From: Agrobacterium tumefaciens
GTDB lineage: Bacteria > Pseudomonadota > Alphaproteobacteria > Rhizobiales > Rhizobiaceae
Assembly (NCBI RefSeq): GCF_005221325.1
Contig: NZ_CP039889.1
Location: forward strand, 1,562,501-1,626,500
Reading direction: 5' to 3'
Length of the DNA stretch: 64,000 nt
Each line of letters opens with the position of its first letter. Within the stretch, counting starts at the first letter, position 1. The notes beneath the pieces were generated by a model. That model was not told the DNA's origin and ran no database searches. It saw only the letters and a program-made list of their open reading frames with translations. Positions 28,078 through 36,583 of the stretch are shown here, in pieces. A program made the translations under genes and the position numbers.

Positions 28078-28953
28078 ATGGTCTCGCTTACCGATGAAAC
28101 AGTCAGACCGAAGGCGCGGGTGCGGATGCCCTTCCGGGCCGGCAATTTTGCCGCCACCCTGCCGGCGCTCGGTCTCCTCATCCTGTTCTTTGTCGTTCCT
28201 GTCCTCATCCTGCTGTCGCGCAGCGTGACCGAACCCGTCTTCGGCCTTGGCAACTATGCCGAACTCCTGGGTAGCTCCACCTATTTGAAGATTTTCTTCA
28301 ATACCTTTGCGGTGTCGGCGCTGGTGACGGTCGTGTCGCTGGCAATCGGTTTTCCGGTCGCCTGGGCGCTTGCCATCATGCCCTCGCGGCTTGCCTCCAT
28401 CGTTTTTGCCATCCTGCTTCTGTCGATGTGGACCAATCTTCTGGCCCGCACCTATGCCTGGATGGTGCTGTTGCAGCGAACGGGTGTCGTCAACAAGACG
28501 CTGATGGGACTGGGCATCATCGACAAGCCGCTGGCGCTGGTCAACAATCTCACCGGCGTGACGATTGGCATGACCTATATCATGCTGCCTTTCATCATCA
28601 TTCCGCTCTATGGCGTCATTCGCAAGATCGATCCGGCTATTCTGCAGGCGGCGTCTCTGTGCGGCGCCACCCGCTGGCAGGCACTGACGCGCGTTCTCAT
28701 CCCGCTTGCCGCACCCGGCATGATGGCCGGCGCGCTGATGGTTTTCGTCATGTCGCTCGGTTATTTCGTCACGCCGGCGCTGCTCGGCGGCACGGCGAAC
28801 ATGATGTTGGCCGAGCTCATCGCCCAGTTCGTGCAGTCGCTGGTTAACTGGGGCATGGGCGGGGCGGCAGCCTTCGTGCTTCTGGTGGTCACGCTCGCTC
28901 TTTATGCGGTGCAGCTGAAATTCTTCGGCGCGGCCGGGGCAGGAGGGCGCTGA
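28078..28953 (+). CDS. ABC transporter permease, spermidine/putrescine type (PotB-like)
   Basis: A 291-residue inner-membrane permease with about six helices (ALGLLILFFVVPVLILLS, FAVSALVTVVSLAIGFPVAW, LNWGMGGAAAFVLLVVTLAL-like end). The EAA loop is IDPAILQAASLCGATRWQAL. ATG 28078 is chosen because GGGAGG is 7 bases upstream. The TTG at 28072 is too close to it. It pairs with the permease at 28955 as a heterodimer. Only one base separates the two genes. Confidence 0.9.
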   Translation: MVSLTDETVRPKARVRMPFRAGNFAATLPALGLLILFFVVPVLILLSRSVTEPVFGLGNYAELLGSSTYLKIFFNTFAVSALVTVVSLAIGFPVAWALAIMPSRLASIVFAILLLSMWTNLLARTYAWMVLLQRTGVVNKTLMGLGIIDKPLALVNNLTGVTIGMTYIMLPFIIIPLYGVIRKIDPAILQAASLCGATRWQALTRVLIPLAAPGMMAGALMVFVMSLGYFVTPALLGGTANMMLAELIAQFVQSLVNWGMGGAAAFVLLVVTLALYAVQLKFFGAAGAGGR

Positions 28954-28954
28954 C

Positions 28955-29755
28955 ATGCTTTTGAACTATAACAGCCTCGGCCTCTGGAAATGGCTGCTCC
29001 TCCTCATCACCGTGCTGACCTCGGCATTTCTGATCCTCCCGATCGTTTTCATCGCCGCTTTGTCCTTCGGCTCGTCACAATGGCTGATCTTTCCGCCGCC
29101 CGGCTGGACGCTGAAATGGTATGCGGATTTCTTCGCTGATCCCAGATGGCTGGAGGCCGCCTGGACGAGCCTGCGCATTGCGCTGATGGTCACGGTACTC
29201 TCCGTCCTGATCGGTCTCGTGGCTTCTTTCGGGTTGGTGCGTGGCCGGTTCATCGGGCGCGGCACGCTGCGCGCGCTGTTCATGACGCCGATGATCCTGC
29301 CCGTCGTGGTCCTTGCGGTGGCGCTTTACGCTTTTTTCCTGAAACTCGGCCTTGCGGGCACCACCACCGGTTTCGTCATCGCCCATCTCGTCGTTGCGCT
29401 GCCTTTCTCCATTCTGGCGCTGACCGGCGCGCTCGAGGGTTTCGACAAGTCGATCGAGGATGCGGCGGTGCTGTGTGGCGCCAGCCCGTTGCAAGCGAAA
29501 ATCCGCATCACGCTTCCCGCCATCAGCCACGGGCTGTTTTCGGCGGCGCTCTTTTCCTTCCTCACCTCCTGGGATGAGGTGGTGCTGGCGATCTTCATGG
29601 CAAGCCCGACATTGCAGACCCTGCCGGTGAAAATCTGGGCGACCCTGCGTCAGGATCTGACGCCCGTCATCGCCGCCGCCTCCACGCTTCTCATCGCGGT
29701 GACCATCATTCTCATGCTGCTTGTCGCGGCTGTGCGAAAAGGACTGAAAACATGA
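28955..29755 (+). CDS. ABC transporter permease, spermidine/putrescine type (PotC-like)
   Basis: A 266-residue permease, second of the pair. The N-terminal membrane segment is LLLLITVLTSAFLILPIVFI and the EAA loop FDKSIEDAAVLCGASPLQAK, followed by DEVVLAIFMASPTLQTLPVKIW, which is typical of PotC proteins. The final helix is LLIAVTIILMLLVAA. It overlaps the ATPase gene by four bases. Confidence 0.9.
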   Translation: MLLNYNSLGLWKWLLLLITVLTSAFLILPIVFIAALSFGSSQWLIFPPPGWTLKWYADFFADPRWLEAAWTSLRIALMVTVLSVLIGLVASFGLVRGRFIGRGTLRALFMTPMILPVVVLAVALYAFFLKLGLAGTTTGFVIAHLVVALPFSILALTGALEGFDKSIEDAAVLCGASPLQAKIRITLPAISHGLFSAALFSFLTSWDEVVLAIFMASPTLQTLPVKIWATLRQDLTPVIAAASTLLIAVTIILMLLVAAVRKGLKT

Positions 29756-30834
29756 ACAAACCGCTCCTGCAAATTCGTGGCATCGCCAAGCAATACGGGC
29801 CGGTCGTCGCCGTTCAGGACGTCACTCTCGACGTGCAGCCGGGTGAGTTCATGACCTTTCTCGGTCCATCCGGTTCCGGCAAGAGCACGACGCTATACAT
29901 CCTTGCCGGCTTCGAGCAGCCGACGTCGGGCGATATCCTGCTGAATGGCGAGAGCCTGCTGTCGACGCCATCGCACAAGCGCAATATCGGCATGGTCTTC
30001 CAGCGTTACACCCTGTTTCCGCATCTGTCGGTCGGCGAGAACATCGCCTTCCCGTTGAAGGTTCGCCGCAAGAGCAAGGCGGAAATCGATGCCAGGGTGA
30101 AGGAAATGCTGCGGCTCGTTCGCCTCGAAGGTTTCGAGGACAGGAAACCCGCGCAGATGTCCGGTGGCCAGCAGCAGCGCGTGGCGCTGGCGCGGGCGCT
30201 CGCCTATGACCCGCCGGTGCTTCTGATGGATGAGCCGCTATCGGCGCTCGACAAGAAGCTGCGCGAGGAAATCCAGTTCGAAATCCGTCGCATTCACCAG
30301 CAGACGGAAGTGACGATCCTCTACGTCACCCACGATCAGGAAGAAGCCTTGCGTCTTTCCGACCGGATTGCGGTGTTTTCAAAAGGGGTGATCGACCAGA
30401 TCGGCACGGGGCCTGAACTCTATGCTCATCCTACCACCCGTTTTGTGGCCGAATTCATCGGGGACAGCGATTTCATCGCCTGCGACCTGCTTGCTGCATC
30501 CGGCGGCAAGGCGACGGTATCGCTCGGCCGGGGTATCGTCTTCGATCATATTCCGATGCATGGCGAGGCTGCGCCGGGCAAGAAAGCGGCGCTGATGCTG
30601 CGTCCGGAACGCCTGCAGCTCAGCCGCAACCGGCCGGTTGCTTCCGCCGGTTTTCAGGCCACGGTCAGCGATATCACCTTCCTTGGCAACAACGTCCATG
30701 TGGTTGCCCATACCGGTTCGGGCGAGCCGCTTGCCGTGCGATTGCCCTTCGGCCATGAGGCGATTTCCGGTCTCAACCGGGGCGATCTCGTGCACTTGGC
30801 CTTCGACCCGGCGTCAGCCCAGGTTTTCTGTTGA
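29752..30834 (+). CDS. ABC transporter ATP-binding protein, spermidine/putrescine type (PotA-like)
   Basis: A 360-residue ATPase. The catalytic domain has Walker [10 protein letters not shown], signature [15 protein letters not shown], Walker [12 protein letters not shown] and [16 protein letters not shown]-terminal TOBE-type regulatory domain (about 285-355, [30 protein letters not shown]) is present, as expected for PotA. It completes the transporter begun at 27007. The aldehyde dehydrogenase follows 12 bases after the stop. Confidence 0.93.
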   Translation: MNKPLLQIRGIAKQYGPVVAVQDVTLDVQPGEFMTFLGPSGSGKSTTLYILAGFEQPTSGDILLNGESLLSTPSHKRNIGMVFQRYTLFPHLSVGENIAFPLKVRRKSKAEIDARVKEMLRLVRLEGFEDRKPAQMSGGQQQRVALARALAYDPPVLLMDEPLSALDKKLREEIQFEIRRIHQQTEVTILYVTHDQEEALRLSDRIAVFSKGVIDQIGTGPELYAHPTTRFVAEFIGDSDFIACDLLAASGGKATVSLGRGIVFDHIPMHGEAAPGKKAALMLRPERLQLSRNRPVASAGFQATVSDITFLGNNVHVVAHTGSGEPLAVRLPFGHEAISGLNRGDLVHLAFDPASAQVFC

Positions 30835-30846
30835 GGGATCGGCTCC

Positions 30847-32301
30847 ATGCATCTGAATGACCCCACGCTCTTCGGTGAAAAAGTGCCCGTGGCCGGACGC
30901 TGGATCGGCTGCGATGGCCGCGAGACGGCGATGATCCGCAATCCCGCGACGGGGGAAATCGTCGGGCGGGTTCCCGAACTGGGCGCAACGGAAACGCAGG
31001 ATGCAATCACTGCTGCCGTGTTTGCCCAGAAGGCATGGGCGCGCCGCACGGCCGGTGAGCGCGCGACGATCCTGAAGGCGTGGCACCGGCTCGTCATGGA
31101 AAACCGGGATGATCTCGGCATGATCCTGACGCTGGAACAGGGCAAGCCCCTGGCGGAAGCCAAAGGCGAAATCGTCTATGGCGGAAGCTTCATCGAGTGG
31201 TTTGCCGAAGAGGCACGCCGCATCAATGGTGAGACGGTGCCCGGCCATCAGCCGGACAAGCGCATTCTGGTTCTCCGTCAACCGGTCGGCGTCGTCGCGG
31301 CCATCACGCCGTGGAATTTCCCCAATGCCATGATTACCCGTAAAGTCGGCCCGGCGCTGGCTGCGGGTTGCGCGGTTGTGCTGAAACCCGCGCCGCAGAC
31401 GCCGTTTTCGGCCATCGCTCTCGCCATCCTCGCCGAGCGCGCGGGCCTGCCGCTCGAACTTTTCAGCATATTGACGGGACCTGCAGCGGAAATCGGCGGC
31501 GTGCTGACCGCAAGCCCGGATATCCGTCTCCTGACCTTCACCGGCTCGACGCGCACGGGAGAACATCTTTACCGGCAATGCGCGCCGACGATCAAGAAAC
31601 TCGGGCTGGAGCTCGGTGGCAATGCGCCCTTCATCGTGTTTGATGACGCTGATCTCGATGCCGCGGTGGAAGGGGCGCTGATTGCCAAGTTTCGCAACAA
31701 CGGCCAGACCTGCGTCTGTGCCAACCGGCTTTATGTGCAGAGCGGTGTTTATGATGCCTTCGCTGAAAAATTCGCACGGGCGGTATCCGCGCTGAAGGTT
31801 GGCAACGGATTGGAAGAGGGAAGCATTCTGGGCCCACTCATCGATGGTAACGCCGTTGCCAAGGTGGAAGCGCATATCGCCGATGCGCTCTCAAAAGGCG
31901 CTCAAATTGCCGCAGGTGGCAGCAGGCATGCGCTCGGCGGCAATTTTTTCGAGCCGACGATCCTGCGCAACGTGACTGCCGGCATGCAGGTCGCGCGCGA
32001 GGAAACATTCGGGCCACTCGCCCCGCTTTTCCGTTTCGAAGACGAAGAGGATGTGATCGCGCAGGCCAACAATACCGATTTCGGTCTTGCCTCCTATTTT
32101 TATGCGCGTGACCTGTCCCGAGTCTTCCGGGTTGCCGAGGCGCTCGAATATGGCATGGTCGGCGTCAATACGGGCGCGATTTCCACCGCTGAGGCGCCTT
32201 TTGGCGGCGTCAAAATGTCAGGTCTCGGCCGGGAGGGGTCACGCCACGGCATCGAGGAATATACCGAACTTAAATATGTCTGCATCGGTGGCATCGGCTG
32301 A
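30847..32301 (+). CDS. NAD(P)-dependent succinate-semialdehyde dehydrogenase-type aldehyde dehydrogenase
   Basis: A 484-residue dehydrogenase close to GabD. The catalytic Glu255 is in LELGGN and the nucleophile Cys289 in GQTCVCANR, with the second cysteine at 291 that forms a redox switch in known GabD proteins. Other segments are QPVGVVAAITPWNFPNAMITRK and LTFTGSTRTGEHL. Substrates of this subgroup are short semialdehydes such as succinate or glutarate semialdehyde. It is the last gene of the operon and could oxidise a four- or five-carbon semialdehyde to a TCA-cycle precursor. Confidence 0.9.
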   Translation: MHLNDPTLFGEKVPVAGRWIGCDGRETAMIRNPATGEIVGRVPELGATETQDAITAAVFAQKAWARRTAGERATILKAWHRLVMENRDDLGMILTLEQGKPLAEAKGEIVYGGSFIEWFAEEARRINGETVPGHQPDKRILVLRQPVGVVAAITPWNFPNAMITRKVGPALAAGCAVVLKPAPQTPFSAIALAILAERAGLPLELFSILTGPAAEIGGVLTASPDIRLLTFTGSTRTGEHLYRQCAPTIKKLGLELGGNAPFIVFDDADLDAAVEGALIAKFRNNGQTCVCANRLYVQSGVYDAFAEKFARAVSALKVGNGLEEGSILGPLIDGNAVAKVEAHIADALSKGAQIAAGGSRHALGGNFFEPTILRNVTAGMQVAREETFGPLAPLFRFEDEEDVIAQANNTDFGLASYFYARDLSRVFRVAEALEYGMVGVNTGAISTAEAPFGGVKMSGLGREGSRHGIEEYTELKYVCIGGIG

Positions 32302-32562
32302 GGCCGGACCTTGAAGAATGATGCCTAAGTCAGCAGCCTGCGCATGATTAGATCGGGGGAGCAAGTGCTGCCGGTGTTGCTGACCGCGATCCGCCTGAGG
32401 CAACGGATTATTACCGCATGCTACGTGGCCAGAAGCCGAACGGCCCTGATCACGCTGATTACAGCGATACGGGCCGGCCTCGCTGCGGATGGAGCAGATC
32501 GACGGCGTGGTGATAACCTTCACTGCCAGATGCCATTTTGATCTCGGCAGCCGCGACAATCT
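32302..32562. other. Intergenic stretch, possible gene remnant
   Basis: 261 bases with no intact gene. One plus-strand frame is open from 32352 to 32510 and reads protein-like residues (DPPEATDYYRMLRGQKPNG), then stops. It has no start and no recognised family. It may be a relic. No terminator with a T tract is evident after the operon that ends at 32301. Confidence 0.35.
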
Positions 32563-33405
32563 TTATTTGATGCCGAAACCGAGGCGGCGCAATGTTTGGC
32601 TCAGTTCCGCGCGGCCTTTCAGCGCGGCGGCATTCTCCACACGCTGGGCAATGGGCGCTGTCCAGCCGTTTTGCGGCAGGCCCTGTTTTTCCTGAAACAC
32701 CTTCAAGACCTCGTCGTATGAATTGAGATCATCGCTTGCGGGTTCCGAATAGGTTTCATGAAACAGAATGGAGGATTGCGACAGGCGCGGTTTGACGTCG
32801 GTTTTTACCGCCGGGTCGGGATAGCCGACCGTGAGACCGAAGACGGCGATGGTCTCGGGAGGAAGGTTCAGCTCACGGGACACTTCTTCCGGCCTGTTAC
32901 GAATGCCGCCGACGTAGCAGGAGCCGAGACCGAGTGAATCAATTGCGGCAACCGCATTCTGCGCGGCCAGCGCCGCATCGATGGCGCCGATAAGGAAGCT
33001 TTCCAGATAATCCAGCCCTTCGCCCCTGTTCCCCTGGTTTGAAGCGACCGTGCGCAGTCTTTTCAGGTCGACCAGCCAGATGAGAAAAACGGGTGCATCC
33101 TTTATGTGGCCGTTACCACCCGTGAAGTCTGCCAGTCGCGCCTTGCGATCCTTATCCTTAACTGCCACCACGCTCCACGCCTGAAGATTGGACGATGTGG
33201 GCGCAGATTGGGCTGCCGCGACCAGAAGTTCCAGGCTACCCTCCGGCAGAGCTTTGGGCAGATAGGCGCGGGTGGTGCGATGGTTCAGCAGGGCGTCAAT
33301 CGTGTCGTTCCAGAAAGGCGGAGAAAAACCGGCTATCGCGCCGTAACGGGCCTCGACCCGCTGCTGGGGAATTTCCAGTTTGGTGATCGGACTGGACAGG
33401 TTCAT
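32563..33405 (-). CDS. NfsA-like nitroreductase / FMN-dependent oxidoreductase
   Basis: A 280-residue nitroreductase-family flavoprotein. FMN-binding segments are LLNHRTTRAYLPKALPEGSL near the N-terminus, AAAQSAPTSSNLQAWSVVAV, and the later SLGLGSCYVGGIRNRPEEV and VFGLTVGYPDP. The start ATG 33405 (MNLSSPITKLEI) follows ACGGAG, and the upstream in-frame ATG at 33471 has no such site. It is divergent from the organosulfur-type cluster and may supply reduced flavin or reduce a product. It was classified by overall pattern only. Confidence 0.87.
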   Translation of the reverse strand: MNLSSPITKLEIPQQRVEARYGAIAGFSPPFWNDTIDALLNHRTTRAYLPKALPEGSLELLVAAAQSAPTSSNLQAWSVVAVKDKDRKARLADFTGGNGHIKDAPVFLIWLVDLKRLRTVASNQGNRGEGLDYLESFLIGAIDAALAAQNAVAAIDSLGLGSCYVGGIRNRPEEVSRELNLPPETIAVFGLTVGYPDPAVKTDVKPRLSQSSILFHETYSEPASDDLNSYDEVLKVFQEKQGLPQNGWTAPIAQRVENAAALKGRAELSQTLRRLGFGIK

Positions 33406-33800
33406 CGTGTGACGCTCCGTAATATGGGTGAGGGAATGCAGGGTCTCCGGCAGGATTGGAAGGCCGTCCAAGACGTATCATTTCATATGCTTCTCCAGCC
33501 CATCTGCCGAGCAACGTCCTACTCAATCTCGATTTTTCAGTGAAACAATGTTTCCGCGGGAGTTAGAAAGGAAACTCCAGTGAGATTTCCCTCTCATTCG
33601 CATCGGTCGCGGAGACGCAACGAGGATTTGGAGCAAGCCGACAATTCGGCACAAATTCTGGTGCGTTGCTGACCACGTCATGAAATATAATTCCGCAAGA
33701 AATGTTTCCTTTGTGGGTTGAGAAGAATTTTCTTCTTAGGAAGATGCCGCTTTGCCCTGATGCTTTTGTCATCGAAACGCTGTTTTCAAACGGGATTTTC
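33406..33800. promoter_or_regulatory. Divergent control region with several inverted repeats
   Basis: 395 bases between the nitroreductase (minus) and the binding-protein gene (plus), with no recognised gene. Visible inverted repeats are GAAAC-AAT-GTTTC (33542-33554), GGAGTT-N8-AACTCC (33559-33578) and AGAAGAA-TT-TTCTTCT (33721-33736). The last is 64 bases ahead of the start at 33801. These are candidate operators for a sulfur- or nitrogen-responsive regulator. No regulator gene lies next to them, and no consensus -35/-10 pair is clear. Confidence 0.45.
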
Positions 33801-35408
33801 ATGACGATAGGACGCCGCCAGTTCAACAAGATGCTTCTTCTGGCAACGGCAGGAACGGCGCTGCCCGGTTCGGTCTTTGCTGCGAACGGCGCGACCGGTC
33901 GTCCCGTATCCGGGGGGACGCTCAAGCTCCTTTATCGCGTCGATCCCGGTAACGCCCTTTTTGCCATCAATACATCGTCCGGCACGGGACAGGCGATCGG
34001 TCCCAAAATTGTAGAAGGTCTTCTGACGTTCGATTTCGACCTCAATCCCCAGCCTCTGCTGGCCACCGATTGGTCCGTTTCGGATGACCATCTGCGCTAC
34101 ACGTTCAAGCTCCGCCCGAATGTGAAATGGCACGACGGCCGGGATTTCACGTCGGAAGATGTTGCTTTTTCGATTTTCCGCCTGAAGGAAGCCCATCCAC
34201 GCGGCCGCATCACCTATCAGAACGTCGCGGCGGTGGAAACGCCGGATCCGCTAACCGCCATCATCGTTCTGTCCAAACCCGCGCCGTTCCTGATCGCCGC
34301 ACAATCGAGTTCGGAATCGCCGATCGTACCGAAGCACATTTTCGAAAAGCTGAAGCCCGCCGATGGACAGACGCTGCAGACCGCGATTGGCACCGGTCCC
34401 TTCAAACTGACGGAATGGACGCCGGGCAGCCATCTGATCTTCGAAAGAAATCCCGATTACTGGGATGCGGGCAAACCCTATCTCGACCGCATCGTCCTGC
34501 GCATCATCACCGACCCCGCTGCACGGGCGGTGGCTCTGGAAACGGGGGAGGTGGATATCGGCGACAATCCGGTTCCGCTGGCGGATCTCGAGCGGCTGAA
34601 GCAGAACCCCGATCTTGTTCTGGACACCAATACCTATGCCTATGCTGGGCCACAGCAGCAGTTGTTCTTCAATTACGATAACGAGATTTTCCGCAAGAAA
34701 GATGTTCGGCTGGCCATTGCCAAGGCGATCAACCTCGATGAAATCGTCAATGTGGCGCTCTTCGGTTATGCGCAGATATCGCCAAGCCCTGTCAGCACGG
34801 CCCTGCCGAACTGGTACGACGCGTCGGTCAAGGCCCATGCCTATGACCCGAAGGAAGCGGAAAGGCTGCTCGACGCGGCGGGATATCCGCGCAAGGATGG
34901 CGGCAAGCGTTTTCCAGTGCGGTTGACCTATAATTCCTATCTGACACCCGGCTATGCCGATGTCCTTCGCAGCCAGCTTGAAAGGATCGGGATCGCGGTC
35001 GAAATCCGGAAATACGATCTGCCGACCTATCTCAAGACGGTTTATACGGACCGCGCCTTCGATCTGGTGGTGGAATCCCTTTCCAATACCTTCGATCCGT
35101 CGCTCGGCATCCAGCGCGCCTATTGGAGCAGGAATTTCAAGATCGGGTTGCCTTTTTCCAACGCGGCCAACTACGCCAATCCTGAGGCGGATGCGCTTCT
35201 CGAGGCCGCGGCCATCGAGCCCGATCCGAAGAAGCGCTGGGTAACCTGGAGCAGGTTCCAGCATCTCATCCATGACGAAGTCGCCTCGGTCGATCTAGTG
35301 GCGGCGGGAAGCCAGATCGTGGCGCACAAGCGGGTCAGAAATTACGTCACCGGCGCGCAGGGGCTCAACTGGAGTTTCGGCGATCTGTGGCTCGACCCAA
35401 CGGCCTAA
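33801..35408 (+). CDS. ABC transporter substrate-binding protein, peptide/nickel type (SBP_bac_5)
   Basis: A 535-residue periplasmic receptor of the DppA/OppA family. The N-terminus has a twin-arginine-like signal (GRRQFNKMLLLATAGTALPG, cleavage near VFA). Family segments are GGTLKLLYRVDPGNALFAI, LATDWSVSDDHLRYTFKLRP, VKWHDGRDFTSEDVAFS and GTGPFKLTEWTPGSHLIFERN. ATG 33801 is chosen because the signal begins there. Longer in-frame starts exist. It has no permease directly beside it and probably feeds the peptide-type transporter at 46599-50127. Relatives in such clusters bind sulfur compounds or modified peptides. Confidence 0.88.
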   Translation: MTIGRRQFNKMLLLATAGTALPGSVFAANGATGRPVSGGTLKLLYRVDPGNALFAINTSSGTGQAIGPKIVEGLLTFDFDLNPQPLLATDWSVSDDHLRYTFKLRPNVKWHDGRDFTSEDVAFSIFRLKEAHPRGRITYQNVAAVETPDPLTAIIVLSKPAPFLIAAQSSSESPIVPKHIFEKLKPADGQTLQTAIGTGPFKLTEWTPGSHLIFERNPDYWDAGKPYLDRIVLRIITDPAARAVALETGEVDIGDNPVPLADLERLKQNPDLVLDTNTYAYAGPQQQLFFNYDNEIFRKKDVRLAIAKAINLDEIVNVALFGYAQISPSPVSTALPNWYDASVKAHAYDPKEAERLLDAAGYPRKDGGKRFPVRLTYNSYLTPGYADVLRSQLERIGIAVEIRKYDLPTYLKTVYTDRAFDLVVESLSNTFDPSLGIQRAYWSRNFKIGLPFSNAANYANPEADALLEAAAIEPDPKKRWVTWSRFQHLIHDEVASVDLVAAGSQIVAHKRVRNYVTGAQGLNWSFGDLWLDPTA

Positions 35409-35445
35409 CCCTCACGTAAAAACCAATCTGTCAGGAGGATATGCG

Positions 35446-36537
35446 ATGTCTGTACAGGCGCTAACCAAGGATCGTCTCATCGAATGGCTGGGAGATGGCG
35501 AGGAACTTGCCGTTCTCGATATCCGCCCCGCTGAAGAGGTGGGATATGCGTCGCCGCTATTTGCGACCAATCTTCCGGCGGATCGGCTGGAGGCGGAAAT
35601 AAACCGCTTCATCCCGCGCCCCGCGGTGCGAACTGTTCTGGTGGACGATGGAAAAGGAAGCGCGGAACAGGCGGTAGGACGACTTGCCGCGCTCGGCTGG
35701 AGCGACATTCACTTTCTGCGCGGTGGAATACCGGCATGGATCGAGGGCGGCATCGATAACCTGCCGACATTCGATATTCCCGGCGTTCCTTTCGTCCAGA
35801 AGGTACGGCAGGAAAAGGATACGCCCGTGGTCTTTGCCCGTGAACTGAAGGCGTGGAGGGACGCCGGTGAGGATGTCGTCGTCATCGATACCCGTACAAT
35901 AGCGGAATACGAAAAGGCGCATGTGCCGGGCGCCATCGGCGTGCCGGGTGCGGAACTTTTGCTGCGTTTCGCCGATGTCGTGCCATCACCGAAAACGAGG
36001 GTCGTCGTTTCCTGCGCGGGTTTGCCCCGCGCAATTCTGGGCGCGCAGACTTTGATCGATGCCGGTGTCGAAAACGCAGTCAGCTATCTGCACGAAGGAA
36101 CACGCGGCTGGACGGATGACGGGTTTGAACTGGAAACGGGGCATTCACAGATATATCCGCCCGCGAGTGACGATGCCAAAGACATTGCAAAGGCGCGGCT
36201 CCAAACATTCTCCCGTGACGACGACCTGCTGTTCATTGACCGCCAGACGGCCGAAACATGGCTGCGGGACAAGGCGCGAACCACCTATTTTCTTGATGTG
36301 AGAACGCCGGAAGAATTCGCGGCTTCGCATCTTGAAGGTTCTATTTCTTCTGAGGGCGGGCAGCTTCTCGGTGTTGCCTATCGCACCGTTGCCGTGCGCG
36401 GCGCCCGGATCATTCTCGTGGATGACCTGCTGGGCGCCCGCGCCCGCGTCGTGGCGCATTGGCTGAAACGGCGAGGTTTTGAAATCGCTGTTAATCTGCA
36501 TGATTTCGAAAAGGGTGTCGAAGCCGCCGCGGCATAA
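35446..36537 (+). CDS. Three-domain rhodanese-like protein with a single cysteine
   Basis: A 363-residue cytosolic protein of three rhodanese-like domains (about 1-110, 125-235, 250-360). Rhodaneses move sulfane sulfur from thiosulfate or similar donors to an acceptor. Domain 2 has the active-site loop with Cys190 (VVVSCAGLPRAI), the only cysteine in the whole protein. Domain 1 has VLVDDGKGSAEQ and domain 3 ILVDDLLGARAR at that position, so both are catalytically dead and probably structural. The start ATG 35446 follows AGGAGGATATGCG. Located between a periplasmic receptor and flavin- and sulfur-linked enzymes, it fits sulfur assimilation. Confidence 0.9.
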   Translation: MSVQALTKDRLIEWLGDGEELAVLDIRPAEEVGYASPLFATNLPADRLEAEINRFIPRPAVRTVLVDDGKGSAEQAVGRLAALGWSDIHFLRGGIPAWIEGGIDNLPTFDIPGVPFVQKVRQEKDTPVVFARELKAWRDAGEDVVVIDTRTIAEYEKAHVPGAIGVPGAELLLRFADVVPSPKTRVVVSCAGLPRAILGAQTLIDAGVENAVSYLHEGTRGWTDDGFELETGHSQIYPPASDDAKDIAKARLQTFSRDDDLLFIDRQTAETWLRDKARTTYFLDVRTPEEFAASHLEGSISSEGGQLLGVAYRTVAVRGARIILVDDLLGARARVVAHWLKRRGFEIAVNLHDFEKGVEAAAA

Positions 36538-36583
36538 GCGCCTCTCGAATTTCGCCAGACCGCTCTACAGACAGGGATTTGTA

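Noticed and set aside
27403..28956. 517-codon minus-strand frame across the polyamine-type transporter
   Set aside because: It is antisense to clear transporter genes with normal coding pattern, and no domain is recognisable.
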